Assembly: GCF_030852425.1 (NCBI RefSeq)
Contig: NZ_NSDM01000006.1
Coordinates: 330,806 to 394,805 of the forward strand
Direction of reading: 5' to 3'
Source: Saccharothrix longispora
GTDB taxonomy: Bacteria; Actinomycetota; Actinomycetes; Mycobacteriales; Pseudonocardiaceae
DNA length: 64,000 bases
Notes under the pieces: generated by a model
The model's input: only the letters and a program-made list of their open reading frames with translations
Databases searched by the model: none
Told to the model about the DNA's origin: nothing
In this document: positions 16,629 to 22,792 of the stretch, in pieces
How the letters are laid out: every line of letters begins with the position of its first letter
How positions within the stretch are numbered: position 1 is the first letter of the stretch
Position numbers and translations under genes: made by a program

Positions 16629-16637
16629 GTCGACCAC

Positions 16638-16847
16638 CTCCCCGATGCCCGCCCGATTCCATCATGCACGACCACGCACGCGCGCGGCAGCGTCCAGCCG
16701 GATATTCCACCGAGGCCGACAGGCGCATTCCACGCGCGAGACCACCGCCCACCTGGCGAACTCGGCAATCCGGTGCCGGTCCACGTGGACGGCGGCGAAC
16801 CCGCCCCGAAGCCGTTCGCGACCGCCGCGCGGGTACGGTCGCCGATC
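16638..16847. promoter_or_regulatory. Divergent promoter region between precursor and LSDAT genes
   Basis: 210 bp between the precursor and the LSDAT start. ATTCCA occurs three times on the plus strand (16656, 16704, 16727), and GGAATATCC-type dyad symmetry is centred near 16704. A TACGGT box about 10 bp before ATG 16848 would make the LSDAT transcript nearly leaderless. The repeats are seen; their role is unproven. Confidence 0.3.
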
Positions 16848-17489
16848 ATGGAGGCGGTGCGGGTCGTGTCGGGGGCGGAACTGGGCGGTGCGGGGCTGCC
16901 GTCCGGGCGGCCGGTTCTGGTGCTGGTCGGTGGCGCCGACGGCGTGCCGGCCGACGACGTGGACCGGCTGGAGCGGGTGCTGCGCGACCTGGTCCCGCTG
17001 CTGGAGCGGCACCGCGCGGTGGTGGTCGACGGTGGCACGGACGTGGGCGTGATGCGGGCCGTCGGTCGGGCTCGGGCGGCGGCCGGGGGCCGGTTCCCGC
17101 TGGTCGGGGTGATCGTGGAGGCGCTCGCCGGGCAGGCCGGGACCGAGCCGAACCACACGCACCTGGTGCTCGTGCCCGGTTCCGCCTGGGGGGACGAGGT
17201 GGCGTGGCTGGCGGAGGTGGCCGCGGTGGTGGCGGGGCCGCGGCCGTCGTTGACGGTGCTCGCCAACGGCGGGCCCGTCGCGTTCGACGACGCCGAGCAG
17301 AGCCTGCGGCTGGACCGGCCGCTGGTGGTGCTGCGCGGCACCGGGCGCACGGCGGACGCCATCGCGGGCGGCGCGGACGAGCGCTCGGCCACCCTCGCCG
17401 GGTCGCCGCTGACCGCGGTGCTGGACGCGGAGGAGTTGCGCGCGCACGTCGAAGGGGTGTTCTCGGCTCGACCGGGAAGGTCGGGGTGA
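16848..17489 (+). CDS. LSDAT_prok (SLOG superfamily) nucleotide-sensor-like protein
   Basis: 213 residues from ATG 16848. The fold is Rossmann-like: RPVLVLVGGADGVP near the N terminus, AVVVDGGTDVGVMRAVG about residues 60-76, then a polar EPNHTHLVLVPGSAWGDEV stretch, and PSLTVLANGGPVAFDD followed by LDRPLVVLRGTGRTADAIA. This is the pattern of the prokaryotic LSDAT domain (SLOG in TRPM channels, prokaryotic form), predicted to bind a nucleotide-derived ligand and often linked to conflict systems. No second domain is attached. It is divergent from the RiPP precursor/HExxH pair. No Shine-Dalgarno sequence is seen; a -10-like box close to the ATG suggests a leaderless mRNA. A role as the signal-sensing arm of the neighbouring island is speculative. 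Confidence 0.7.
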   Translation: MEAVRVVSGAELGGAGLPSGRPVLVLVGGADGVPADDVDRLERVLRDLVPLLERHRAVVVDGGTDVGVMRAVGRARAAAGGRFPLVGVIVEALAGQAGTEPNHTHLVLVPGSAWGDEVAWLAEVAAVVAGPRPSLTVLANGGPVAFDDAEQSLRLDRPLVVLRGTGRTADAIAGGADERSATLAGSPLTAVLDAEELRAHVEGVFSARPGRSG

Positions 17490-17502
17490 CCTGCTCGCGG
17501 GG

Positions 17503-18213
17503 TCAGCGGCACACGGACGCGAGCAGACCGACCGCGGGGAGCGTGCCGGCGGCGGTGCGGCGTTCCTCGGCCCGGCGGACGGCGTCGAGGGCGTCGGGAA
17601 CGCGGGTGGCCGGTTCGGCCCAGGCACCGCCCCGGCCGTCGAGCAGGCGCCACAGCACGGCCGTGGGCACCGCGACCGGGTCGGAACCGACGCGGCCCAG
17701 CGCGTCGAGCATGGCGGAGCCCCGGTGGAGGGACTCGTGGCCGGTGACCCAGGCGTCGAGCAGGTCGTCGGACGGGGTCTCACCGGTGAGCAGCCCGGCG
17801 GCGGTCGGCAGCGCGCGGTTGTCGTAGGGGAAGTCGGCGGCCGCGTGGTCCACCCGCTCCCAGGCGAACTCCTCGACGACGACCCGCCCACCTGGGGCGA
17901 GCAGCGCGGCGGCGTGGGCGAGGACGCCGTCCAGGTCCTCGGCGTGGTGCAGGGAACGGGTGAACAGCACGACGTCGTACTCACCGGAGACGGTGAGGAC
18001 GTCGGCGTGGACGACGCGCACGCCGCGTTCGCGGGCCGCGGCGGCCATCCCGGCATCGCGGTCCACCCCGGTGACCTCGTAGCCCAGGCGGGCGAGGGCG
18101 GCGGCCAGGGCGCCACGGCCGCAGCCGACCTCCAGGACGCGAGCCGGGGGTGCCGGCAGCAGCGGCTTCAGGTGGGTGAGGGTGTGGGGCACGGCGACGG
18201 TGCTCAGGTCCAT
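17503..18213 (-). CDS. Class I SAM-dependent methyltransferase
   Basis: 236 residues from ATG 18213. SAM-binding motif I is VLEVGCGRGALAAALA (about 26-41), motif II acidic end is TGVDRD, and motif III is YDVVLFTRSLHHAEDL, followed by LLAPGGRVVVEEF. These are standard for small-molecule methyltransferases of the UbiE/COQ5-like fold. The C-terminal half is helical with no further domain. TAGGGT about 10 bp before the ATG and no ribosome site suggest a leaderless transcript. It converges on the LSDAT gene (13-bp gap). Substrate unknown. Confidence 0.85.
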   Translation of the reverse strand: MDLSTVAVPHTLTHLKPLLPAPPARVLEVGCGRGALAAALARLGYEVTGVDRDAGMAAAARERGVRVVHADVLTVSGEYDVVLFTRSLHHAEDLDGVLAHAAALLAPGGRVVVEEFAWERVDHAAADFPYDNRALPTAAGLLTGETPSDDLLDAWVTGHESLHRGSAMLDALGRVGSDPVAVPTAVLWRLLDGRGGAWAEPATRVPDALDAVRRAEERRTAAGTLPAVGLLASVCR

Positions 18214-18446
18214 CCGGGCAACCCTAGGACCGGGGTCGCGGAGCGGGCGACGGGTTTCCGGTGGTTTCCCGACCGCCGGCGGTCGGTCGTGGTCCCGTCC
18301 GCTCCGGTCCGGCGGATGGGCGAGCGGTGCGCCTGCGGTCCGCTACTCGGCTCCGAACAGCGGGCGGATCGAGTTGGTCGGCCCCTGGTGGCGGATCTCG
18401 GGTCCTCCGTGCGGCACGGGTGGCCCCGGCTGTCGACTGGAGCGGC

Positions 18447-18665
18447 CCAGTCGGCTCGCAGTGCTCGGACGAAGAGGAAGACCGGTCTGGTGTTGAGCAC
18501 GTCGGACGACCCTGGCGTGACGTCCGGGGCCGCTTCTGGTCGCGGCTCGTCGACGACGTCGACCACGAACCCCGCCCGCCGCAGTTCCCCGAAGATCGCA
18601 GACAGTGGTCGACGGAACAGCTCGGCGGTCACCACCCGTCCGCCCAGGGCCCAGGTCCCGCTGAC
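18447..18665 (-). pseudogene. C-terminal fragment of a SAM-dependent methyltransferase
   Basis: About 73 residues on the minus strand read like the last part of a class I methyltransferase: FRRPLSAIFGELRRAGFVVD, then DEPRP, then NTRPVFLFVRALR. No SAM-binding half precedes it; upstream sequence is Arg/Pro-rich and unrelated, and the frame runs on past the domain into junk. It is probably the tail of a broken gene between the intact methyltransferase and the LPMO. The rest of the 18214-18870 interval shows nothing else. Confidence 0.55.
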
Positions 18666-18870
18666 CTGGACAGCACGGCGGGCGCACCGTCGAGGGCGTC
18701 GGAGTCCGCATCGCACGACGACTCCTGGCCCTGACCGCCGCCACCCGGCACAACCGCGCCGCCGGTCAACCCGTCACCCGGTCCCCTGACCGCCTACGAC
18801 CACCGACCGACTTGCGCGTTACCCGTCCGGGTCCGGACACCGACGACCCCAGCGGGACACGGCAGTCGTG

Positions 18871-18930
18871 ACTGGTCTGGACCCTTCAGCTGTTGTCACG
18901 ACTCAATCACACAGAGTATGGTCTAGACCT
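18871..18930 (+). promoter_or_regulatory. Two DasR-type (dre) boxes in the LPMO promoter
   Basis: TGGTCTGGACC (18873-18883) and TGGTCTAGACC (18919-18929) match the palindromic core of the actinomycete DasR operator (TGGTCTAGACCA), 46 bp apart. A promoter fits between them: TTGTCA (18893-18898), 18 bp, TATGGT (18917-18922), with the second box overlapping the -10. Such direct-repeated boxes are known in chitinase promoters and respond to amino-sugar phosphates through DasR. Confidence 0.72.
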
Positions 18931-19030
18931 GCCGCCGCGTTTGGGTGAACGTCGTCTCCAGCCACCCAGCGCACCTCGGGTCGGCGTTCGCCCAAGCGTC
19001 TTCGCCCATCCGACAAGAGGAGTTCCACAC

Positions 19031-19546
19031 ATGTCACTCCGTCGAAGGATCGCCGCCGTGGCGGCGGGCGTGCTGGCCGCACCGCTCGTGACCGTCGTGC
19101 TGCCGAGCGCGCCCGCGTTCGCGCACGGCTACATCTCGTCCCCCGCCAGCCGCCAGGCCCAGTGCGCCCGCAACCTCGTCCCGTGCGGCGACATCAAGTG
19201 GGAGCCGCAGAGCGTGGAGGGCCCCAAGGGCCTGCGCAGCTGCAACGGCGGCGTCGCCCGGTTCGCCGAGCTGAACGACAACAACAAGGGCTGGCGGGTC
19301 GCCTCGACCGGCCGGACGGTCACGTTCAACTGGACCTTCACCGCCCGGCACGCCACGGCCAACTACGAGTACTACGTGAACGGCCAGCGGGTGGGCAACT
19401 TCAGCGGCAACAACCAGCAGCCGCCGGCCACCGTGTCGCACACGGTGACCCTGCCCTCCTCCGGTCGCCAGACGGTGCTCGCCATCTGGAACATCAGCGA
19501 CACCGCGAACGCGTTCTACTCCTGCGTCGACGTGAACGCGGGCTGA
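19031..19546 (+). CDS. Secreted AA10 lytic polysaccharide monooxygenase (chitin-binding protein)
   Basis: 171 residues from ATG 19031 with AGAGGAG a few bases upstream. A Sec signal peptide (1-31: basic MSLRRRI, hydrophobic core, APAFA) precedes His32, the first residue of the mature protein in HGYISSPASR, which forms the copper histidine brace with His107 (TARHATANYEYY). Phe162 in NAFYSCVDV is the axial residue usual for AA10, and Cys residues for disulfides are present. The protein is a single catalytic module without a carbohydrate-binding tail. It oxidatively cleaves chitin or, in some members, cellulose. DasR boxes upstream favour chitin. A strong terminator follows. Confidence 0.93.
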   Translation: MSLRRRIAAVAAGVLAAPLVTVVLPSAPAFAHGYISSPASRQAQCARNLVPCGDIKWEPQSVEGPKGLRSCNGGVARFAELNDNNKGWRVASTGRTVTFNWTFTARHATANYEYYVNGQRVGNFSGNNQQPPATVSHTVTLPSSGRQTVLAIWNISDTANAFYSCVDVNAG

Positions 19547-19552
19547 TCCCGG

Positions 19553-19586
19553 GTCGGGGCGTGCCGTTTCGGCGGCACGCCCCGAC
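19553..19586 (+). terminator. Rho-independent-like terminator of the LPMO gene
   Basis: Perfect 14-bp stem GTCGGGGCGTGCCG / CGGCACGCCCCGAC with a 6-nt loop, starting 6 bp after the stop codon. There is no long T-run, as is common in actinobacteria. Confidence 0.75.
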
Positions 19587-19697
19587 TCCCGCGCACAATG
19601 GAATTCCGGCCCAACCGGAATCGCACTCCCGTATCCCACCAACGAATTCCCTCACGACGAACGACCGGAACCGGTCTTCGACCACGGAGGGGCACAG

Positions 19698-20545
19698 GTG
19701 GTATGGGCACCACGTGGCGCGGAATCGGTCCCGGCGGACCGCGATGAGGAACACGTCCCGTTGATGCCGCTGGTCGAGGCCTTGCGGCGGATACCGGCGG
19801 TGGCCGACCACAGCGGTCGCGCACTGGTCGTGCGGATGCCGGCCGAGGAACTGCGCGGACACCTGCCGGTCGAGGACCACGAGTACCCGGTGGGCCACCT
19901 GTTCAGCATCGCCGGGGTGTGCAGCAGAAGACCGGAAAGGCTGACCGCACTGTTACGGGTCGTCGAATCCGTGGAACGGGGTTCGCGCCCCACGGCCGCC
20001 CGGCGCGACCTCGTGCGCGGCATGACGACGCTGGAGCTGTGGTCCCCGGAAACGCGCGCCGAGCTGTTCGCGCTCCTGTCGGGCGTCGTGGTCCCCGACA
20101 TCGAGCACGTCCACCTCGTGGTGGGCGGCTCCCCCGCGGCGCGCGTGCGTACCGAACTGGCCGTGCGGCTGCACCGGCGGGCGGACCGGCAGGCGGCGGC
20201 GCCGGGCTGTCGGCCGAGCTGCACGAGGCGCACCGGGAGATCCGGTCGGGCGCCGCGCCCACCGCGCACCGGTCGATCGCCTGCGCGGTGTTCCAGCTCA
20301 GGCGCGAGGGGTTGGCGGGTGACGCGTACCGGTTGTGGCACTGGCGCCGGCTCGACCAGTCGAGCGGTTGGCACCCGGTGCGCGGCGCGGACGTCGTCGG
20401 CGACCTGGACGCGGTGAAGCGGCACGTGGCCGAACGGGTCGAGGACTTCGGGGTCGACCGGGGCAGCTCCACACCCGACGTGCACGTCCGGTCGTGCTGC
20501 CCGCCGAGATCCTCGACGTCGCCCCAGTGGCCCTGGGAGACCGAC
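19698..20545 (+). pseudogene. Decayed EAD2-VMAP paralogue (frameshifted, 3'-truncated)
   Basis: The remnant starts at GTG 19698 after GGAGGGG. Its first 160 residues align well with the intact VMAP protein at 7768: LMPLVEALRRIPAVADHSGR (EAD2), then RPERLTALLRVVESVE, ELFALLSGVVVPDIEH and RVRTELAVRLHR. Near 20180-20215 the homology shifts to another frame (AYRLWHWRRLDQSSGWHP, GDLDAVKRHVAERVED), shifts again (VVLPAEILDV) near 20490-20520, and stops after QWPWETD at about 20545. That is roughly residue 350 of 535 in the intact copy. The VMAP C-terminal half and the MoxR and FxsT partners are absent. A truncated FxsA-like gene begins at this point on the other strand. Confidence 0.7.
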
Positions 20546-20706
20546 GCGGCGCCCCGCGCCACACCGGCGATGGTCCGCCCGATCGCCTCGACCAGCGCGG
20601 GTGTTCGCGACACGCCGAGTTCGGCGAGGGGGACACCGGTCAAGTCGAGCAGCGCCGACGTGGGACCGGGGACTCGCCGTCGACTTCGCCTGCCTCCCGC
20701 GCTCAC
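20542..20706 (-). pseudogene. Truncated FxsA-like precursor gene
   Basis: From GTG 20706 the minus strand reads SALLDLTGVPLAELGVSRTP then ALVEAIGRTIAGVARGAAS, clearly the leader type of FxSxx-COOH precursors (compare LLDLTSTSLSEM and PALDRAVRRT in the peptide at 16.5 kb). The homology ends at about 20542. Past that point the frame enters antisense VMAP sequence and runs about 200 residues, so the natural C terminus is lost. It is likely nonfunctional, though an expressed leader cannot be excluded. Confidence 0.55.
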
Positions 20707-20838
20707 GACGCCCGTCCGCGATCACCCCGGCAGCGCCTCCGTGAGGGCGACCGGTCGACTTCAACAGGAACCACGCGGGCGACCGCTCAGTGAACACAGG
20801 TGCGGTGTGACGCGGCTCCGGTCGGAGCGCAAATCACG

Positions 20839-21054
20839 TTGCACGGTCCCGCGGACCTCGCATAGGTTCGTGGTACACGAGGAAGGAGGTGGTCCGAAGT
20901 TGTATAGCTGCAGGACTCGACGTGAGGTGGCTGTCCGCTAGGACCGGCCTTTCCCAAGGTGGTCTGGGCGAATCCCAGGCAGCCACCCGGCCCCCGTGAC
21001 CCCGAGCCCAGTCCAGCTCGGCCCGCACCCCGGTGCGGGAAGCGGTCAGGGGGC
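20839..21054 (+). ncRNA. Possible structured small RNA or leader with mini-ORF (unidentified)
   Basis: TTGCAC (20839-20844), 18 bp, TAGGTT (20863-20868) looks like a promoter. The putative transcript opens with a strong ribosome site (GGAAGGAGGT, 20881-20890) and a tiny frame ending TAG 20941 (TTG 20900: LYSCRTRREVAVR). It then folds: GGTGGCTG (20926-20933) pairs with CAGCCACC (20980-20987) around CTGGG-cgaat-CCCAG (20964-20978). A terminator-like hairpin follows: CCCGCACC-CC-GGTGCGGG (21022-21039) nested in CCCCCGTGACC / GGTCAGGGGG (to 21054). No protein gene explains this order. I do not recognise the RNA family. Confidence 0.4.
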
Positions 21055-21115
21055 CGTTTCACGTTCCGCGGTCGTCACGGAACGCGGAACGCACGAGCGA
21101 ACACACGAACGAGTG

Positions 21116-21745
21116 TCACGTAGACGCGTACAGGTGGTCGTGCACGACGCGGAGGTCGGCCACGAAACCCCGGTACGCCTCGTCGCGGTCGGGTGCCCGC
21201 AGGATCGCGGACGGGTGGACGGTCGCGATGACCGCCTGCTCGCCGACGTGCTGGAGCCGCCCGCGCTGCTCGGTGACCTTGGACGACGTCCCCAGGACCG
21301 CCTTCGCGGCCGTCGCGCCCAGGCAGACGACCAGGTCCGGCTCCACCTGCGCCAGTTCGGCCTCCAGCCACGGCAGGCAGGCGACGACCTCGCCCCTCGC
21401 GGGTGACTTGTGGATGCGGCGCTTGCCGCGCTCCTCGAACTTGAAGTGCTTGACCGCGTTGGTCAGGTACACGCCCGCGCGGTCCAGGCCGGTCTCGGCC
21501 AGCGCCTTGTCGAGCAGGCGGCCCGCCGGGCCCACGAACGGCTCGCCCTCGCGGTCCTCGACGTCGCCGGGCTGCTCGCCCACCAGCACCAGCCGCGCGT
21601 CGGGCGGTCCGGCGCCGAACACCGTCTGCGTCGCGGGGGCGTGGAGGTGGCAGCCCTCGCAGGAGGCGGCCGCGCGGCGCAGCGCCGCCAGGTCCGCGCC
21701 CTCCGGCACGAACGAGGCGGCGCTGCCGGCCTTCTTGCCCGTCAT
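21116..21745 (-). CDS. udgX: UdgX-type uracil-DNA glycosylase/cross-linking protein
   Basis: 209 residues from ATG 21745. It is an iron-sulfur uracil-DNA glycosylase of the family 4-like UdgX group. Fe-S Cys ligands begin with CEGCH (29-33). The catalytic motif A is GEQPGD (56-61), and the diagnostic insertion KRRIH is at 108-112, whose His makes a covalent bond to the abasic site in characterised UdgX. Motif B-like HPSAILR is near the C terminus. It is the second gene of a two-gene unit with csbD (3-bp gap), behind a stress-type promoter, which suggests induction under general stress. Confidence 0.9.
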   Translation of the reverse strand: MTGKKAGSAASFVPEGADLAALRRAAASCEGCHLHAPATQTVFGAGPPDARLVLVGEQPGDVEDREGEPFVGPAGRLLDKALAETGLDRAGVYLTNAVKHFKFEERGKRRIHKSPARGEVVACLPWLEAELAQVEPDLVVCLGATAAKAVLGTSSKVTEQRGRLQHVGEQAVIATVHPSAILRAPDRDEAYRGFVADLRVVHDHLYAST

Positions 21746-21748
21746 GGC

Positions 21749-21931
21749 CTACTTGTCACCGGCGCGGAAGGCGTCCTTGACCTTCTCGGCCGCCTGCTTG
21801 AGGGAGCCCTTGGCCTGCTCGGCGCGGCCCTCGGCCTGCCACTGCTCGTTGTCGGTGGCGTCACCGACCGCCGCCTTGGCCTTGCCCTTGAGCTCCTCGG
21901 CCTTGTTGTCGAACTTCTCGCCGGCGCCCAT
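21749..21931 (-). CDS. csbD: CsbD-family stress protein
   Basis: 60 residues from ATG 21931. The whole protein is the CsbD domain: FDNKAEELKGKAKAAVGDAT followed by QAEGRAEQAKGSLKQAAEKV, highly charged, helical and Ala/Lys/Glu-rich. CsbD-like proteins belong to general stress regulons; their biochemical role is unknown. A SigB/SigF-like promoter is 40-60 bp upstream and udgX follows 3 bp after the stop. Confidence 0.9.
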   Translation of the reverse strand: MGAGEKFDNKAEELKGKAKAAVGDATDNEQWQAEGRAEQAKGSLKQAAEKVKDAFRAGDK

Positions 21932-21969
21932 GCCGCATCCCTTCGCTCGACTCCCCTGCTGCGCCGGGG

Positions 21970-21994
21970 ATACCCGCCACCCCGGCGGGGAAAC
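21970..21994 (-). promoter_or_regulatory. SigB/SigF-type stress promoter for csbD-udgX
   Basis: On the minus strand GTTT (21994-21991), 15 bp, GGGTAT (21975-21970), matching the actinobacterial SigB/SigF consensus GTTT-N14-17-GGGTAT. The predicted transcription start is about 30 bp before csbD ATG 21931. Confidence 0.68.
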
Positions 21995-22300
21995 CCCGGG
22001 CGCGCTGGCCACACCACCGGGGGCCGGGACGTAACCACAGGTCAGGGCCTTGCCGTACGGCGCACGCGGGGGCTCGACCGCGACGGAGAGGGCAGTCCAG
22101 TTGCACCCGGCCGGCCCCCCTCTACTACGGTGATCGTCTACGCGGTTGAAAAGCCAGCCGCAAGCCACCCCCGGGGGCCCGCGAGGGCACGAGGGTCAGC
22201 GAGAGCTGTGGGCTTGCCGGTGCTGGCACCCGCGTGTCCGCAGTTCTCGCACCGCTGGCCTGGCTACCGGTTTGCCGACGTGCGAGAGAGGAGCCCGACC
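21995..22300. other. Intergenic region upstream of the ANTAR gene
   Basis: 306 bp between the csbD promoter and the ANTAR start. TACGGTGATCGTCTACGCGG near 22130-22150 may contain a plus-strand promoter. Small open frames here lack ribosome sites and family resemblance. Nothing else is evident. Confidence 0.35.
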
Positions 22301-22792
22301 GTGGTCGGGGACAACGGCCGAGACGATTCGCTGACCGCGCGGATCGCCAGCCTCGAGGCCGAGGTGGTGGGGCTGCGCAAGGCCGTGCAGACGCGCACGG
22401 TCATCGGTCAGGCCACCGGCCTGATCTCCGCCGTCCAGGGGTGCACGCCCCAGGAGGGCTTCCAGCTGCTCGTGCGCATGTCGCAGCACCACAACGTGAA
22501 ACTGCACACGATCGCCCTGAAGCTGCTCGACCTGTCCGTCGAGCTCGGGCCGCGCCAGGCCGTGCGCGCGGTGCACCACTCGGGCGAGCCCAACGGCCGG
22601 GTCGCCGCGTCCGAGTGGCCGGGCGTGGACGTGGTGCACGCGGCGCGGCAGCTCGTCGCCGCGTACGACGCCGCGCGACAGTCCGGCGACGAACGGCCCG
22701 AGGTGCGAAGACAGCTGGCCGACCAGGTCACGCTGGCCGGCCAGCTGCTCGCGGAGAAGCTCACCGAGGTCGGCTGGCTGCCCGAGGCGTGA
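22301..22792 (+). CDS. ANTAR-domain RNA-binding regulator
   Basis: 163 residues from GTG 22301, with GAGAGGAG ending 7 bp upstream. A coiled-coil start (DDSLTARIASLEAEVVGLRK, about 8-27) leads into the three-helix ANTAR domain (RTVIGQATGLISAVQGCTPQ then EGFQLLVRMSQHHNVKLH, about 32-70), which binds dual stem-loops in mRNA leaders to block termination. No GAF or PAS sensor is attached. The 3' end overlaps the convergent treZ by 32 bp. Targets are unknown. Confidence 0.85.
   Translation: MVGDNGRDDSLTARIASLEAEVVGLRKAVQTRTVIGQATGLISAVQGCTPQEGFQLLVRMSQHHNVKLHTIALKLLDLSVELGPRQAVRAVHHSGEPNGRVAASEWPGVDVVHAARQLVAAYDAARQSGDERPEVRRQLADQVTLAGQLLAEKLTEVGWLPEA

Noticed and set aside
20787..21062. Minus-strand frame of 91 residues opposite the structured RNA
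   Set aside because: Composition and lack of a start signal suggest an antisense shadow; the plus-strand promoter and stems explain the region better.
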